DNA of 51,184 nt from Polynucleobacter sp. Its GTDB lineage: Bacteria; Pseudomonadota; Gammaproteobacteria; Burkholderiales; Burkholderiaceae. Shown here piece by piece: positions 44,724 through 51,184 of the stretch. The translations under genes and the position numbers were made by a program. The stretch covers positions 1 to 51,184 of the forward strand of contig JALQYK010000062.1 of the NCBI GenBank assembly GCA_023254115.1, given 5' to 3'. Numbering within the stretch: position 1 is the first letter of the stretch; every line of letters starts with the position of its first letter. Below the pieces are notes generated by a model. That model did no database searches, was not told where the DNA came from, and saw only the letters and a list, made by a program, of their open reading frames with translations.

Positions 44724-45176
44724 TTAAGACTTGGTCAATTCACCTTGAATCATCGCACCCCTTTGGATAGTGAGTGATGAGTAATTGATCTTTGCGTTAA
44801 CATTGGCTTGACCGCCAATGGTTAAATCTTGGCAAGTTGCATCCCCGGTGAATGATCCTCTAACTTGGATAGTCGTGGCTTTAATTGAGCCATTTACTTT
44901 TCCACTGCTACCTATCAAAAGATTTTGAACGTTAACGCTTCCACTGAGTGTGCCATCCACATTCAGTGTCCCTTGGAAATTAACATCACCCGTGAACTCA
45001 AAGCCTTCACTGATCACAGAAGGCTTTGTCAACTCTGGCAGGACAGACCTGGCTTGTTGCTCGGTAATTGTATTTTGGTCTTCTTGACCTTGATCTACTG
45101 AATCATTCATATCATTGTTATCCACAGGCATGCCATTCTCATCAGTATCTGATTGATTTGATTTTCGATTAAACAT
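44724..45176 (-). CDS. bactofilin family protein (third of three)
   Basis: Bactofilins are beta-helical cytoskeletal proteins that form filaments without nucleotide. The 150-residue protein has a disordered Asp/Asn/Gln-rich start and a beta-helix core of repeating strands with a G-x-hydrophobic rhythm (FTGDVNFQGTLNVDGTLSGS, VNVQNLLIGSSGKVNGSIKA, GGQANVNAKINYSSLTIQRG). It is the last gene of the three-bactofilin run, 29 bases after the second. It ends facing motB. Confidence 0.88.
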   Translation of the reverse strand: MFNRKSNQSDTDENGMPVDNNDMNDSVDQGQEDQNTITEQQARSVLPELTKPSVISEGFEFTGDVNFQGTLNVDGTLSGSVNVQNLLIGSSGKVNGSIKATTIQVRGSFTGDATCQDLTIGGQANVNAKINYSSLTIQRGAMIQGELTKS

Positions 45177-45205
45177 ATAGGTTCTCTTCTTAACTAAATT
45201 GAAGT

Positions 45206-45538
45206 TTATGTATTAATTTTTGTAAGGCTACCTTGTAGATTGCCGCCTTTTTCAACTTCAATTTCTGAGAACTCAACATTGCCTGTCACTCTGCCTGAAG
45301 AGCGAATAAATAAAGACTTCTTGGCAGAGATATTTTCATAAGCCTCACCACGAATATCGATGATTTCAGCGTTGATATTTCCTTTGAGAACGCCTGTTGG
45401 CCCTATCAAGATCTCTCTGGCGGTTAAGTCACCCTCGATTGTTCCTGAGATTGAGGCAATATCTGGTACTACGAAGTTTCCTTTAAGGGTTACACCCTCA
45501 CCAACAGTTAAACATCCATTTTGATTATCACTTGACAT
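45206..45538 (-). CDS. bactofilin family protein (second of three)
   Basis: This 110-residue protein is nearly all bactofilin core: LTVGEGVTLKGNFVVPDIAS, ISGTIEGDLTAREILIGPTG, VLKGNINAEIIDIRGEAYEN and VTGNVEFSEIEVEKGGNLQG show the repeating short beta strands. The terminal tails are very short, which makes it the most compact of the three. It lies 23 bases after the first bactofilin gene and 29 before the third, so the three are probably cotranscribed and may co-polymerise. Confidence 0.88.
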   Translation of the reverse strand: MSSDNQNGCLTVGEGVTLKGNFVVPDIASISGTIEGDLTAREILIGPTGVLKGNINAEIIDIRGEAYENISAKKSLFIRSSGRVTGNVEFSEIEVEKGGNLQGSLTKINT

Positions 45539-45561
45539 ATATTTCTTTCTTGTACGGTTGA

Positions 45562-46017
45562 TTAACTATTTTTAAAACTGGATTCTTGAATTTTTTTAAT
45601 TAAGCTAGAAGCATGACTAATTTGTTTTTTTGAATCTACTTTTTTAATCATCAAACCAAGCACTTCTGCCCCATGTTCAATGCCTAATTGATTGTATGTA
45701 ATATCACCAACAACAATCGCAGATTCGTGTAGCTCAACTTTTTCGGCGGCGTAAATATTGCCTTCTACCTTGCCAGCAACAAGCACTCTATAAGCTCTGA
45801 TGTCACCGTTGATTTTGCCTGTTACGCCAACTGCAACAGTGATGTTTTCATTTTCACTTTCGTTTGTACATTCAATATTGCCCATCACAGTTCCGTCTAT
45901 GCGAATGGAACCCTCAATTGAGAGGCGTCCGTGGATGGTAGTTGTCTTATCAATGATGGTGTCAAAAGACTCTAGCTCAGGCTTTAACAAACCGTGTTTT
46001 TTATTTGATCCAAACAT
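45562..46017 (-). CDS. bactofilin family protein (first of three)
   Basis: This 151-residue bactofilin has the core IHGRLSIEGSIRIDGTVMGN, then GVTGKINGDIRAYRVLVAGK and VEGNIYAAEKVELHESAIVV, and a basic C-terminal extension (KKVDSKKQISHASSLIKKIQ) that could bind membrane, DNA or a partner. It is the promoter-proximal member and is divergent from the RodZ-like gene at 46231, with about 210 bases between. In Bacillus two bactofilins are needed for motility, which gives the flagellar setting some precedent. Confidence 0.88.
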   Translation of the reverse strand: MFGSNKKHGLLKPELESFDTIIDKTTTIHGRLSIEGSIRIDGTVMGNIECTNESENENITVAVGVTGKINGDIRAYRVLVAGKVEGNIYAAEKVELHESAIVVGDITYNQLGIEHGAEVLGLMIKKVDSKKQISHASSLIKKIQESSFKNS

Positions 46018-46230
46018 GAATGACTCGTGATTATTAAGTATGTTGTCGAGTATAAAGATTGAGAAAAAACTTTTAGGCTATTTTTTTTGTAGGTTTTTGT
46101 CTTACAAGATTTCAAATAAGAAAAACAATGCATACAAAATGTCGCATTTAATTGATTAATACTTTTTTGTCATTAATAATCAACCATCAAACTTAAATTT
46201 TAACTTTTTAACCTATTTGCGGTAACTATT

Positions 46231-47040
46231 TTGTTCAAAAATATTCATACATCAGACGTTGTAGACATACGTGGAGATGTTATTTCATACGCAAGAAAGC
46301 GTCAGCATTACTCTGTGAGTCATATAGTTAATATTTGCTGTATCTCAGAAAAAATGTTGAGCCAAATTGAAAATGGTGGATTGGATTCTTTTTATAGTTT
46401 TGCTATAAAAGTTCAAGTTGCGAGAAAAATCGGAGCTTATCTCAAGTTACGGGATGAAGAATTTTTGGTAGTCAAAGAAGCAACTTTATTTAATGACAAT
46501 GCATTAGAGCAAATTCAGTCAACTGTTCCTGATGTTAAATTGGAGCAAATAGCACGGCAGTTTGAAGGTAATGTGGCTGCGACGCAAGGTGGCAATCAAA
46601 ATCTAAACAATTCAAACAATATCATCAACGAGATTGATAAGATTATTGGGATTTATGAAAAATCTTCTGGGTCAAATGAAAAATTACCATTTAACGAGAT
46701 TTTGATTTCTTCCGTTGACCCTAAGGTATCGACTGAGATCCCTGATGGTAAAAAAGGAAGGCCGGTAGGTTCTCTCATTCTTGCTAGCGCTTTGGGACTA
46801 ACAGTTCTAGTAAGTGGGTATATATATTCTTCAGAACTATATGATTACAGTACTAAAGGATTGACCGCTGCCGGCATCCTCAAAAAAGAGCCAGTGGCTC
46901 TTGTCACTGATGAAGATTCTGACTCAACACCACCGCAGCAGGTAGTACTAGAGCCCGTCAATAATGTTGTTCAGCCAGTCGCACAGCCTGTTGCTCCAGC
47001 AATAACTCAGCCAGTCAATAAAAGTGACGTTGGACGCTAA
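46231..47040 (+). CDS. RodZ-like HTH/transmembrane protein (paralogue B)
   Basis: This 269-residue protein begins with an HTH block at about 14-75 (VSHIVNICCISEKMLSQIEN, then FYSFAIKVQVARKIGAYLKL), followed by a linker, one membrane helix near 180-200 (GSLILASALGLTVLVSGYIY) and a Pro/Val/Gln-rich outer tail (PVNNVVQPVAQPVAP style). The HTH shares QIENG, FYS and QVARK with the protein at 920-1831, while the outer parts differ. The TTG start lacks a good ribosome site. It is divergent from the bactofilin operon, so an HTH-membrane-cytoskeleton pairing like RodZ-MreB is possible but unproven. Confidence 0.68.
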   Translation: MFKNIHTSDVVDIRGDVISYARKRQHYSVSHIVNICCISEKMLSQIENGGLDSFYSFAIKVQVARKIGAYLKLRDEEFLVVKEATLFNDNALEQIQSTVPDVKLEQIARQFEGNVAATQGGNQNLNNSNNIINEIDKIIGIYEKSSGSNEKLPFNEILISSVDPKVSTEIPDGKKGRPVGSLILASALGLTVLVSGYIYSSELYDYSTKGLTAAGILKKEPVALVTDEDSDSTPPQQVVLEPVNNVVQPVAQPVAPAITQPVNKSDVGR

Positions 47041-47100
47041 ATAGTTAAGTAGCTAGAAAGCTAAATACCAAACCTTATTCGTTATTCAGATTCAAGAAGT

Positions 47101-47823
47101 TTATGTCTTATTAATATCCAAAACTATCTCATAGTCTTTGATGGCTTTATCAAAGTTACCAAGGCTGTGAAAGCACAGCCCGCGATTAAAGTAAGCATCG
47201 GCTTCTTTTGGTTTAATTTTTATTGCTTTTGTGTAGTTTTCAGCTGCTTCGGAGTATTGCTTAAGAACCTGCAAGCACATGCCAATATTAAAAATAGTTC
47301 CAAAGTGATTAGATCTAATGGCCAATGATTGGCCGTAACTTTTAAGGGCATCTTCAAATCTGCCTAATTCATAAAAGCAGAGACCCTGATTAAAAAATGC
47401 ATCTGCAAAATTTGGCTTCATGGCGACTGCTGCTCTGGTGCAGGCTAATGCGGCATGGTATTGCTTTAAATAGTAGTAATTGGCTGATATCCGCAGCTGA
47501 ATATAGGGGTCATTGGGTTGAATCTGACCTATTTTTTGATAATAGGCAATCGCTTGATCATGGTTTTTATTAAATTCATAAATAAATGCAGCGCGGAGAA
47601 GGGCGTCTAAATCATAAGGATTTTCCGTTAGCGCCTCTTCGAATTTTTTCAGTGCTTTATCAAACTGATTATCGTTAGCCTCATTGATGCCTTCAATCAC
47701 CAGCGCATTTGCATCAGTAATTTTAACTTTTAAAATTTTGATGTAATTGGCAATTCCATCATCATTGAAGCTTTGGACTATGTCAGCCATTCCATGATTT
47801 TTAAGATCTGTATGGGTAATCAT
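47101..47823 (-). CDS. tetratricopeptide repeat protein
   Basis: This 240-residue, soluble-looking protein contains about five consecutive TPR units from residue 50 on: FDKALKKFEEALTENPYDLD, QAIAYYQKIGQIQPNDPYIQ, FADAFFNQGLCFYELGRFED, YSEAAENYTKAIKIKPKEAD and AYFNRGLCFHSLGNFDKAIK. TPRs mediate protein contacts. No signal peptide is seen. It is the second gene of a minus-strand pair, 17 bases after the zinc-ribbon/TPR membrane protein, and so probably shares the sigma-28-like promoter at 48917-48943. The specific role is unknown. Confidence 0.85.
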   Translation of the reverse strand: MITHTDLKNHGMADIVQSFNDDGIANYIKILKVKITDANALVIEGINEANDNQFDKALKKFEEALTENPYDLDALLRAAFIYEFNKNHDQAIAYYQKIGQIQPNDPYIQLRISANYYYLKQYHAALACTRAAVAMKPNFADAFFNQGLCFYELGRFEDALKSYGQSLAIRSNHFGTIFNIGMCLQVLKQYSEAAENYTKAIKIKPKEADAYFNRGLCFHSLGNFDKAIKDYEIVLDINKT

Positions 47824-47840
47824 GGCAACTAATGAACAGC

Positions 47841-48881
47841 TTAGAGAGTTCTAATTTTCTTTATGGCTGATAAGTAGATGATTCTTAGATTGATGCCGAC
47901 TTTTGATTGTTGAGTGACATTTTCATATTGAATCAACATTCCCTGCTTATCTGGGGCGAATTGATAGCCGATGACAAGCGCATTAACGGCCATTTCTGTT
48001 TGATTCTTATCTGCATAGCACCTGGCTAGTTGACGCCAAGCATAGGTTAGTCTCGGATTGATTGCAATAATTTGTACAAGTGCTTTATGAGCTTCGTCAA
48101 TTAAGTTTTCTTCAAATAATGTATCTACTAGATTGAGATGAATGGCCATGGATGCAGGGTCTGCTTGAATAGCTTGCTTAAATAATTTAATTGCTTGTAA
48201 ATTATTTTTATCCTTTGCTTCCGCAATACCCCGTTGGTTCAATCCCCATGCAACTCCAATATCACCTGGCCTAACATTACTCATGCTAGACATTCTTTGT
48301 GCTGCTATTTCAACTGAATTTAAATCTAATTTTGTCGCTGAAGTCAGCATGCTTGACATGCAAGCTTGCTGATCAACACAATTTTCTGGCAATAATTTTT
48401 TAGCTTGTGCTAATTGTTGTTTTTTCTGAAGAAGTCTTTTTTGCTCTAGTGCTACTGACTCTTCAAAGGCTCTGGTCTCCTCAGCAATCCTCTCGGCCTC
48501 TTCGGCTTCAGCGGCTAATCTTGCCTCTTCCTCTTGGTCTAATAGTGCTTGGGCCTGCGCTTCTTTTTCTTGCTGTAGTTTTAAAACGGCCGCAAGGGCA
48601 GTATTTTGTTTATGCTGATAGACATTCCAGGCAATAAACGATCCGGCCACTAAAGCGATTGAGAGTAGGACCAGCCCAATAATCAATATGAGTTTATGGT
48701 GCTTATTTTTTTTAGGTGGTTCTTCTATTTGAATCTCTTCTTGAGGTTCTTCAACGACTGAGTCCAATGGGGCTGGTTGCTCAACAACCGTGTCAAGTTT
48801 CTCCAAATCGGTTGTAAAGCCGCAGTTAGAGCAAATGATTTCGTTGTTGAGGAGCGCAGTCCCGCATTGCTGACAATTCAT
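47841..48881 (-). CDS. zinc-ribbon, membrane-anchored TPR protein
   Basis: The 346-residue protein has four parts: an N-terminal zinc ribbon (C3, C6, C17, C20 in MNCQQCGTALLNNEIICSNC), an acidic linker, one membrane helix near 65-87 (LILIIGLVLLSIALVAGSFI), then a long Gln/Glu/Ala coiled coil and C-terminal TPR-like repeats (AIKLFKQAIQADPASMAIHL, AHKALVQIIAINPRLTYAWR). The order suggests a cytoplasmic zinc ribbon and periplasmic coiled coil/TPR. A strong sigma-28-like promoter lies 36 bases upstream, tying it to late flagellar expression. I do not recognise a named family. Confidence 0.8.
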   Translation of the reverse strand: MNCQQCGTALLNNEIICSNCGFTTDLEKLDTVVEQPAPLDSVVEEPQEEIQIEEPPKKNKHHKLILIIGLVLLSIALVAGSFIAWNVYQHKQNTALAAVLKLQQEKEAQAQALLDQEEEARLAAEAEEAERIAEETRAFEESVALEQKRLLQKKQQLAQAKKLLPENCVDQQACMSSMLTSATKLDLNSVEIAAQRMSSMSNVRPGDIGVAWGLNQRGIAEAKDKNNLQAIKLFKQAIQADPASMAIHLNLVDTLFEENLIDEAHKALVQIIAINPRLTYAWRQLARCYADKNQTEMAVNALVIGYQFAPDKQGMLIQYENVTQQSKVGINLRIIYLSAIKKIRTL

Positions 48882-48916
48882 GTCGATTTATATCTTTGTT
48901 AAATGTTGTGTATCTA

Positions 48917-48943
48917 TTAACGACTCAATTTATAGACACTTTA
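48917..48943 (-). promoter_or_regulatory. strong sigma-28-like promoter of the zinc-ribbon/TPR operon
   Basis: On the minus strand TAAAGTGT (48943-48936), an 11-base gap and GTCGTTAA (48924-48917). The -35 matches the consensus in 7 of 8 and the -10 in 6 of 8, and the -10 is identical to that of flgM at the same distance (36 bases) from the ATG. It is the best sigma-28-like site found in the window. Confidence 0.65.
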
Positions 48944-49047
48944 ATAAAGGAAATATGTGCATTAAATACAATAACTTAATTAATTATTGATGAATCCTTC
49001 AAATAAGGGGGAAATCACGTTTTGTGAGGATATTAAGAATAAAAAAC

Positions 49048-49074
49048 TAATTATTCCTGGCACCCTGCCGTAAA
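49048..49074 (+). promoter_or_regulatory. sigma-28-like promoter of the FlgO-family pair
   Basis: TAATTATT (49048-49055), an 11-base gap and GCCGTAAA (49067-49074). The -10 matches GCCGATAA in 6 of 8 and the -35 TAAAGTTT in 5 of 8. It lies 50 bases before the ATG at 49125. Confidence 0.5.
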
Positions 49075-49124
49075 CAGTTTGAATTTATGACTTTCACATA
49101 TGCTTTTAAGACAGGGATTTAATT

Positions 49125-49730
49125 ATGAAAATGACCTTTAAAACTCCAATCATGAGTTTGGCCCTTGGGGTTACCCTTTTGGGAGCTATGTTTAGTTTTC
49201 CAGCGCTAGCTGAGACAATCAAAACAAGTACTGGTACCACTGCCAATGTGGCTCCAAATAAAGCCTTTAACGACAAGATGCTTTCCTTGGCTGTTCAACT
49301 AGAGAAAAACCTTGATGTTAATAAGCGTTTCTCGGTGTATGCAGTAACTACTTTTGTCGATCTTGATAAGTTTGCTAGCTCAAATTCAGTTAGTCGTCTG
49401 ATGACAGAGCAGTTAGTTCATGAGTTACAACTGAAGCAGTGGAACATCATTGATTTACGCTTGAGCAAAACCATTGCGATTTCAGATGGCGGAGAGTTCT
49501 CACTATCTCGTGATGCTAGAAAATTAAGAAGTCCACAAGAGGTTTCTGGTGTTGTGAGCGGCACATTCTCAGTTGTTGGTGAAGACATTTTTATCAATGT
49601 CAGAGTCCTCGATTACACAACGGGAGCCATATTGTCTTCAGCCCAGACTCATTTTGACATCAGCTCTGTTGCAGGTCACATGCTTGACCGACGCACTAAC
49701 TTAACCAGAGTAAACATCGTTCCTAATTAA
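49125..49730 (+). CDS. FlgO-family secreted envelope protein
   Basis: This 201-residue protein has a Sec signal peptide (hydrophobic core LALGVTLLGAMFSFPALA, cut before ET). The rest matches the FlgO domain style: RFSVYAVTTFVDLDKFASSN, SVSRLMTEQLVHELQLKQWN, IIDLRLSKTIAISDGGEFSL and VVSGTFSVVGEDIFINVRVL. In Vibrio FlgO is an outer-membrane protein of the H ring around the basal body. No lipobox is seen here. The stop overlaps the start of a second FlgO-like gene, and a sigma-28-like promoter precedes it, supporting a flagellar role. Confidence 0.8.
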   Translation: MKMTFKTPIMSLALGVTLLGAMFSFPALAETIKTSTGTTANVAPNKAFNDKMLSLAVQLEKNLDVNKRFSVYAVTTFVDLDKFASSNSVSRLMTEQLVHELQLKQWNIIDLRLSKTIAISDGGEFSLSRDARKLRSPQEVSGVVSGTFSVVGEDIFINVRVLDYTTGAILSSAQTHFDISSVAGHMLDRRTNLTRVNIVPN

Positions 49731-50350
49731 TGATGTCAACAACAAGAAGATTCTTCCTTACAGGCTTAGCAGCTGGAGCTGGCTCCATTCTCTTATCGGG
49801 GTGTCAGACACCTCGTTTTGGGGTTGAAGATGTTTCGTGTGACACAAAATTAATAACAAAATTAAGCGCCCTTGATCTTTCAAGTCTTTTTTCAGGCATT
49901 GCCGAAGAAATTTGCACTTACTATGGCGGCAGTTGTACCAAGGGTAGTCTTGCTGCGCCTAAAGGTGTTGCGCCAATCATGGTAACTGATTTTGTAGAGC
50001 TTGAATCTCTCCAGTCTGATAAATCTGGCTTGCTCATGGGTGAACTCATGAGAGCCTATCTGATGAAAAATTGTTGCAGAACAGTGATTCAGGCTGAGGT
50101 TGGTAAAGACATTCGAATCAATGACAAGGGTACGGTTTCTTTGACAAGACAGCCGAACCAATTAATGAAGTCTGAGCTAGATGTTAGAGAAATTGTTATT
50201 GGCACGTATCATAACTTTATTGATAAATTGGTGATCAACGTCAAGATCATAGATATTCAGACCCAGGCAATTAAACAATCTGTCGTAAAAGAATTGAAAT
50301 TCAGTTGTAGCAATCGAACCCTTAAAACCCAGGGCGTATTGTTCAAATAA
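49730..50350 (+). CDS. second FlgO-like protein, predicted Tat lipoprotein
   Basis: The 206-residue precursor begins with a twin-arginine signal (TTRRFFLTGLAAGAGSILL) ending in the lipobox LSGC, so a Tat-exported lipoprotein with modified Cys is likely. The body repeats the FlgO layout seen in its neighbour: PIMVTDFVELESLQSDKSGL, MGELMRAYLMKNCCRTVIQA, GTVSLTRQPNQLMKSELDVR and EIVIGTYHNFIDKLVINVKI. It is translationally coupled to the first FlgO gene (TAATG overlap) and they are probably partners in one envelope structure. Several extra cysteines are present. Confidence 0.72.
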   Translation: MMSTTRRFFLTGLAAGAGSILLSGCQTPRFGVEDVSCDTKLITKLSALDLSSLFSGIAEEICTYYGGSCTKGSLAAPKGVAPIMVTDFVELESLQSDKSGLLMGELMRAYLMKNCCRTVIQAEVGKDIRINDKGTVSLTRQPNQLMKSELDVREIVIGTYHNFIDKLVINVKIIDIQTQAIKQSVVKELKFSCSNRTLKTQGVLFK

Positions 50351-50370
50351 TCTTGATAGTGGAGTGTGCC

Positions 50371-50829
50371 GTGAAAGTTTTTGCCGTTTTATTGATCTTT
50401 ATCTCTCAGCTGGCTTTTGCCCAAGGCGATGTTGCAAATTGTACTGATGAGAAAGGCTATACCTACTATCCGAACTTTGGTGGAGTCACGCCTAAAAACA
50501 AAAAAGCTTGGCGAGAAGAGTCAACATCAGGCAAGAAAATTGTGGTTACTAATAATAATGGCCAATATGATCTGATTTATTCAGATACAAAACGCAATCA
50601 AGTTTTCTCGGCACTTCAAGAGGGCGCTAAGATTTCTCTCATCAGCAAAACTCCCAATGAATTTTCTTTGTTGGTTGTTTTCTTGGGTTCTAATGAGATT
50701 TATAGTTTTAGAACAGCTGATGATGGAAAATTTGAATATGTGCACACACTGATTCGTTCAGAAATGATTCCTAAAATCTCTGCTGCCATCGGGGCCTGTC
50801 AGCAAATTAACTTTCAACTAGTTCACTGA
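50371..50829 (+). CDS. small secreted protein of unknown function
   Basis: The GTG at 50371 has a GGAG six bases upstream and gives a 152-residue protein beginning with a clean Sec signal (KVFAVLLIFISQLAFA, cut before QGD). An earlier in-frame TTG at 50353 would add six residues in front of the signal and is less likely. The mature part has two cysteines (one in VANCTDEKGYTYYPN, one in GACQQINF) that might form a disulfide, and no motif I recognise. It follows the FlgO pair by about 20 bases on the same strand, so cotranscription is likely. Confidence 0.75.
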   Translation: MKVFAVLLIFISQLAFAQGDVANCTDEKGYTYYPNFGGVTPKNKKAWREESTSGKKIVVTNNNGQYDLIYSDTKRNQVFSALQEGAKISLISKTPNEFSLLVVFLGSNEIYSFRTADDGKFEYVHTLIRSEMIPKISAAIGACQQINFQLVH

Positions 50830-50938
50830 GATTAGGCTCTTTATAAGAAAAGAGTAGAAAGTCTTAAATGTAGATGGTAATTATCAGTATCAATACCTTG
50901 GCCGATGGCTGAGGTTTAAACAGCTTTCCAGTTATAAC

Positions 50939-50967
50939 GAACCCTCATCAGAAATGATGGGGGTTTA
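50939..50967 (+). terminator. terminator, near copy of the tRNA-Ile terminator
   Basis: The stem ACCCTCATCA (50941-50950) pairs with TGATGGGGGT (50955-50964), with a GAAA loop, followed by a short T-run. It is a near copy of the terminator after tRNA-Ile, and the similarity begins at CCAG (50928-50931), the equivalent of the tRNA 3' end. It ends the right-hand operon or marks a remnant of a second tRNA locus. Confidence 0.75.
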
Positions 50968-51003
50968 ATTTTTTGGTGAGTCTTCTTTTTAAGACATAAT
51001 TCA

Positions 51004-51034
51004 CTTATCACTACTTTTTAAAAGTAGTGATAAG
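51004..51034. repeat. perfect 14-bp inverted repeat
   Basis: CTTATCACTACTTT (51004-51017) and AAAGTAGTGATAAG (51021-51034) are exact reverse complements with a 3-base spacer. It lies just before the right-hand 140-bp repeat. It may be a terminator, a regulator site or a recombination site. No T-run follows on the plus strand. Confidence 0.7.
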
Positions 51035-51044
51035 AAAGAAGCCC

Positions 51045-51184
51045 GGAGAGCCTTGTAGTAAAAGGCTCTTCGATTTCAAGAGGTTAGTGGTGAAAATGGT
51101 GGTTTAAATTCACTACACATCAACTACACACCAAGCGGTTTTTAGAGGTGTGTAGTAAATAGCAGTTTTAGCAGTAAAAGTAGT
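51045..51184. repeat. 140-bp direct repeat, right copy
   Basis: This is identical to 1-140, including the 10-bp inverted repeat (here at 51123-51156). The window ends exactly at the end of the repeat, so what follows is not seen. In the left copy the next feature is the intron-bearing tRNA-Ile. Confidence 0.95.

Noticed and set aside
49058-49071. Sigma-54 site TGGCACCCTGCCGT before the FlgO genes
   Set aside because: The -24 part is good but the -12 GC is replaced by GT. The overlapping sigma-28-like site fits better.
1-51184. Plasmid or phage-like replicon
   Set aside because: No replication, partition, toxin, integrase or phage structural gene is present. The terminal repeat alone does not prove circularity.

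Overview
The window is an AT-rich, gene-dense stretch given over almost entirely to one complete flagellar gene cluster. FlhDC master regulators, a FlgN/FlgM/FlgA block, a stand-alone FlhB-tail protein, a second FliK-like protein and a group I intron in tRNA-Ile(CAU) very like the one known from Azoarcus all point to a betaproteobacterium. The low GC is compatible with a Polynucleobacter-like member of the Burkholderiales, but the genus is only a guess.

Layout. (1) 1-557: a 140-bp sequence that recurs exactly at 51045-51184, then a tRNA-Ile(CAU) gene split by a 206-nt group I intron, then a terminator. (2) 558-905: an FKBP-type prolyl isomerase. (3) 10493 down to 920, minus strand: flhB-flhA-flhF-flhG-fliA followed by an HPt protein, a hybrid histidine kinase and a RodZ-like HTH/transmembrane protein, mostly overlapping or closely packed. 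(4) 10637-13002, minus: a NarL-type response regulator, flgN, flgM, flgA. (5) 13172-23176, plus: flgBCDEFGHIJ, then flgKL. (6) 33903 down to 23199, minus: fliFGHIJKLMNOPQR. (7) 34083-39639: fliE (plus), then on the minus strand fliC, flaG, fliD, fliS, fliT, a FliK-like gene and a FlhB C-terminal homologue. (8) 39640-40514: an 875-bp non-coding region with the fliC promoter and a structured flhDC leader. (9) 40515-44602, plus: flhDC, a membrane-anchored methyltransferase, a CBS protein, motAB. (10) 44724-50829: three tandem bactofilins, a second RodZ-like HTH/transmembrane protein, two TPR proteins (one zinc-ribbon/membrane anchored), two FlgO-family envelope proteins and a small secreted protein. 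(11) 50830-51184: a second copy of the tRNA-type terminator, a perfect 14-bp inverted repeat and the second 140-bp repeat.

How it works together. FlhD4C2 would start the cascade, FliA (sigma-28) and FlgM time late genes, and FlhF/FlhG set site and number of flagella. The flagellar genes make export gate, basal body, hook, filament, chaperones and a proton-type stator. Sigma-28-like promoters (-35 resembling TAAAGTTT, 11-nt gap, -10 resembling GTCGTTAA) can be read before flgM, fliC, flgB, more weakly flgK, and also before the zinc-ribbon/TPR operon and the FlgO pair. That suggests the unfamiliar genes at the right end belong to the flagellar regulon. No chemotaxis genes (cheA, cheW, cheY, receptors) are present. 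Instead the cluster carries what looks like a hybrid kinase-HPt-response regulator phosphorelay.

Most noteworthy are the tRNA intron, the identical 140-bp ends with a diverged tRNA-end/terminator copy (a repeat-bounded island, a tandem duplication or a circular assembly), the RodZ-like paralogues at both ends, the bactofilin trio, and the sigma-28 link to uncharacterised genes.
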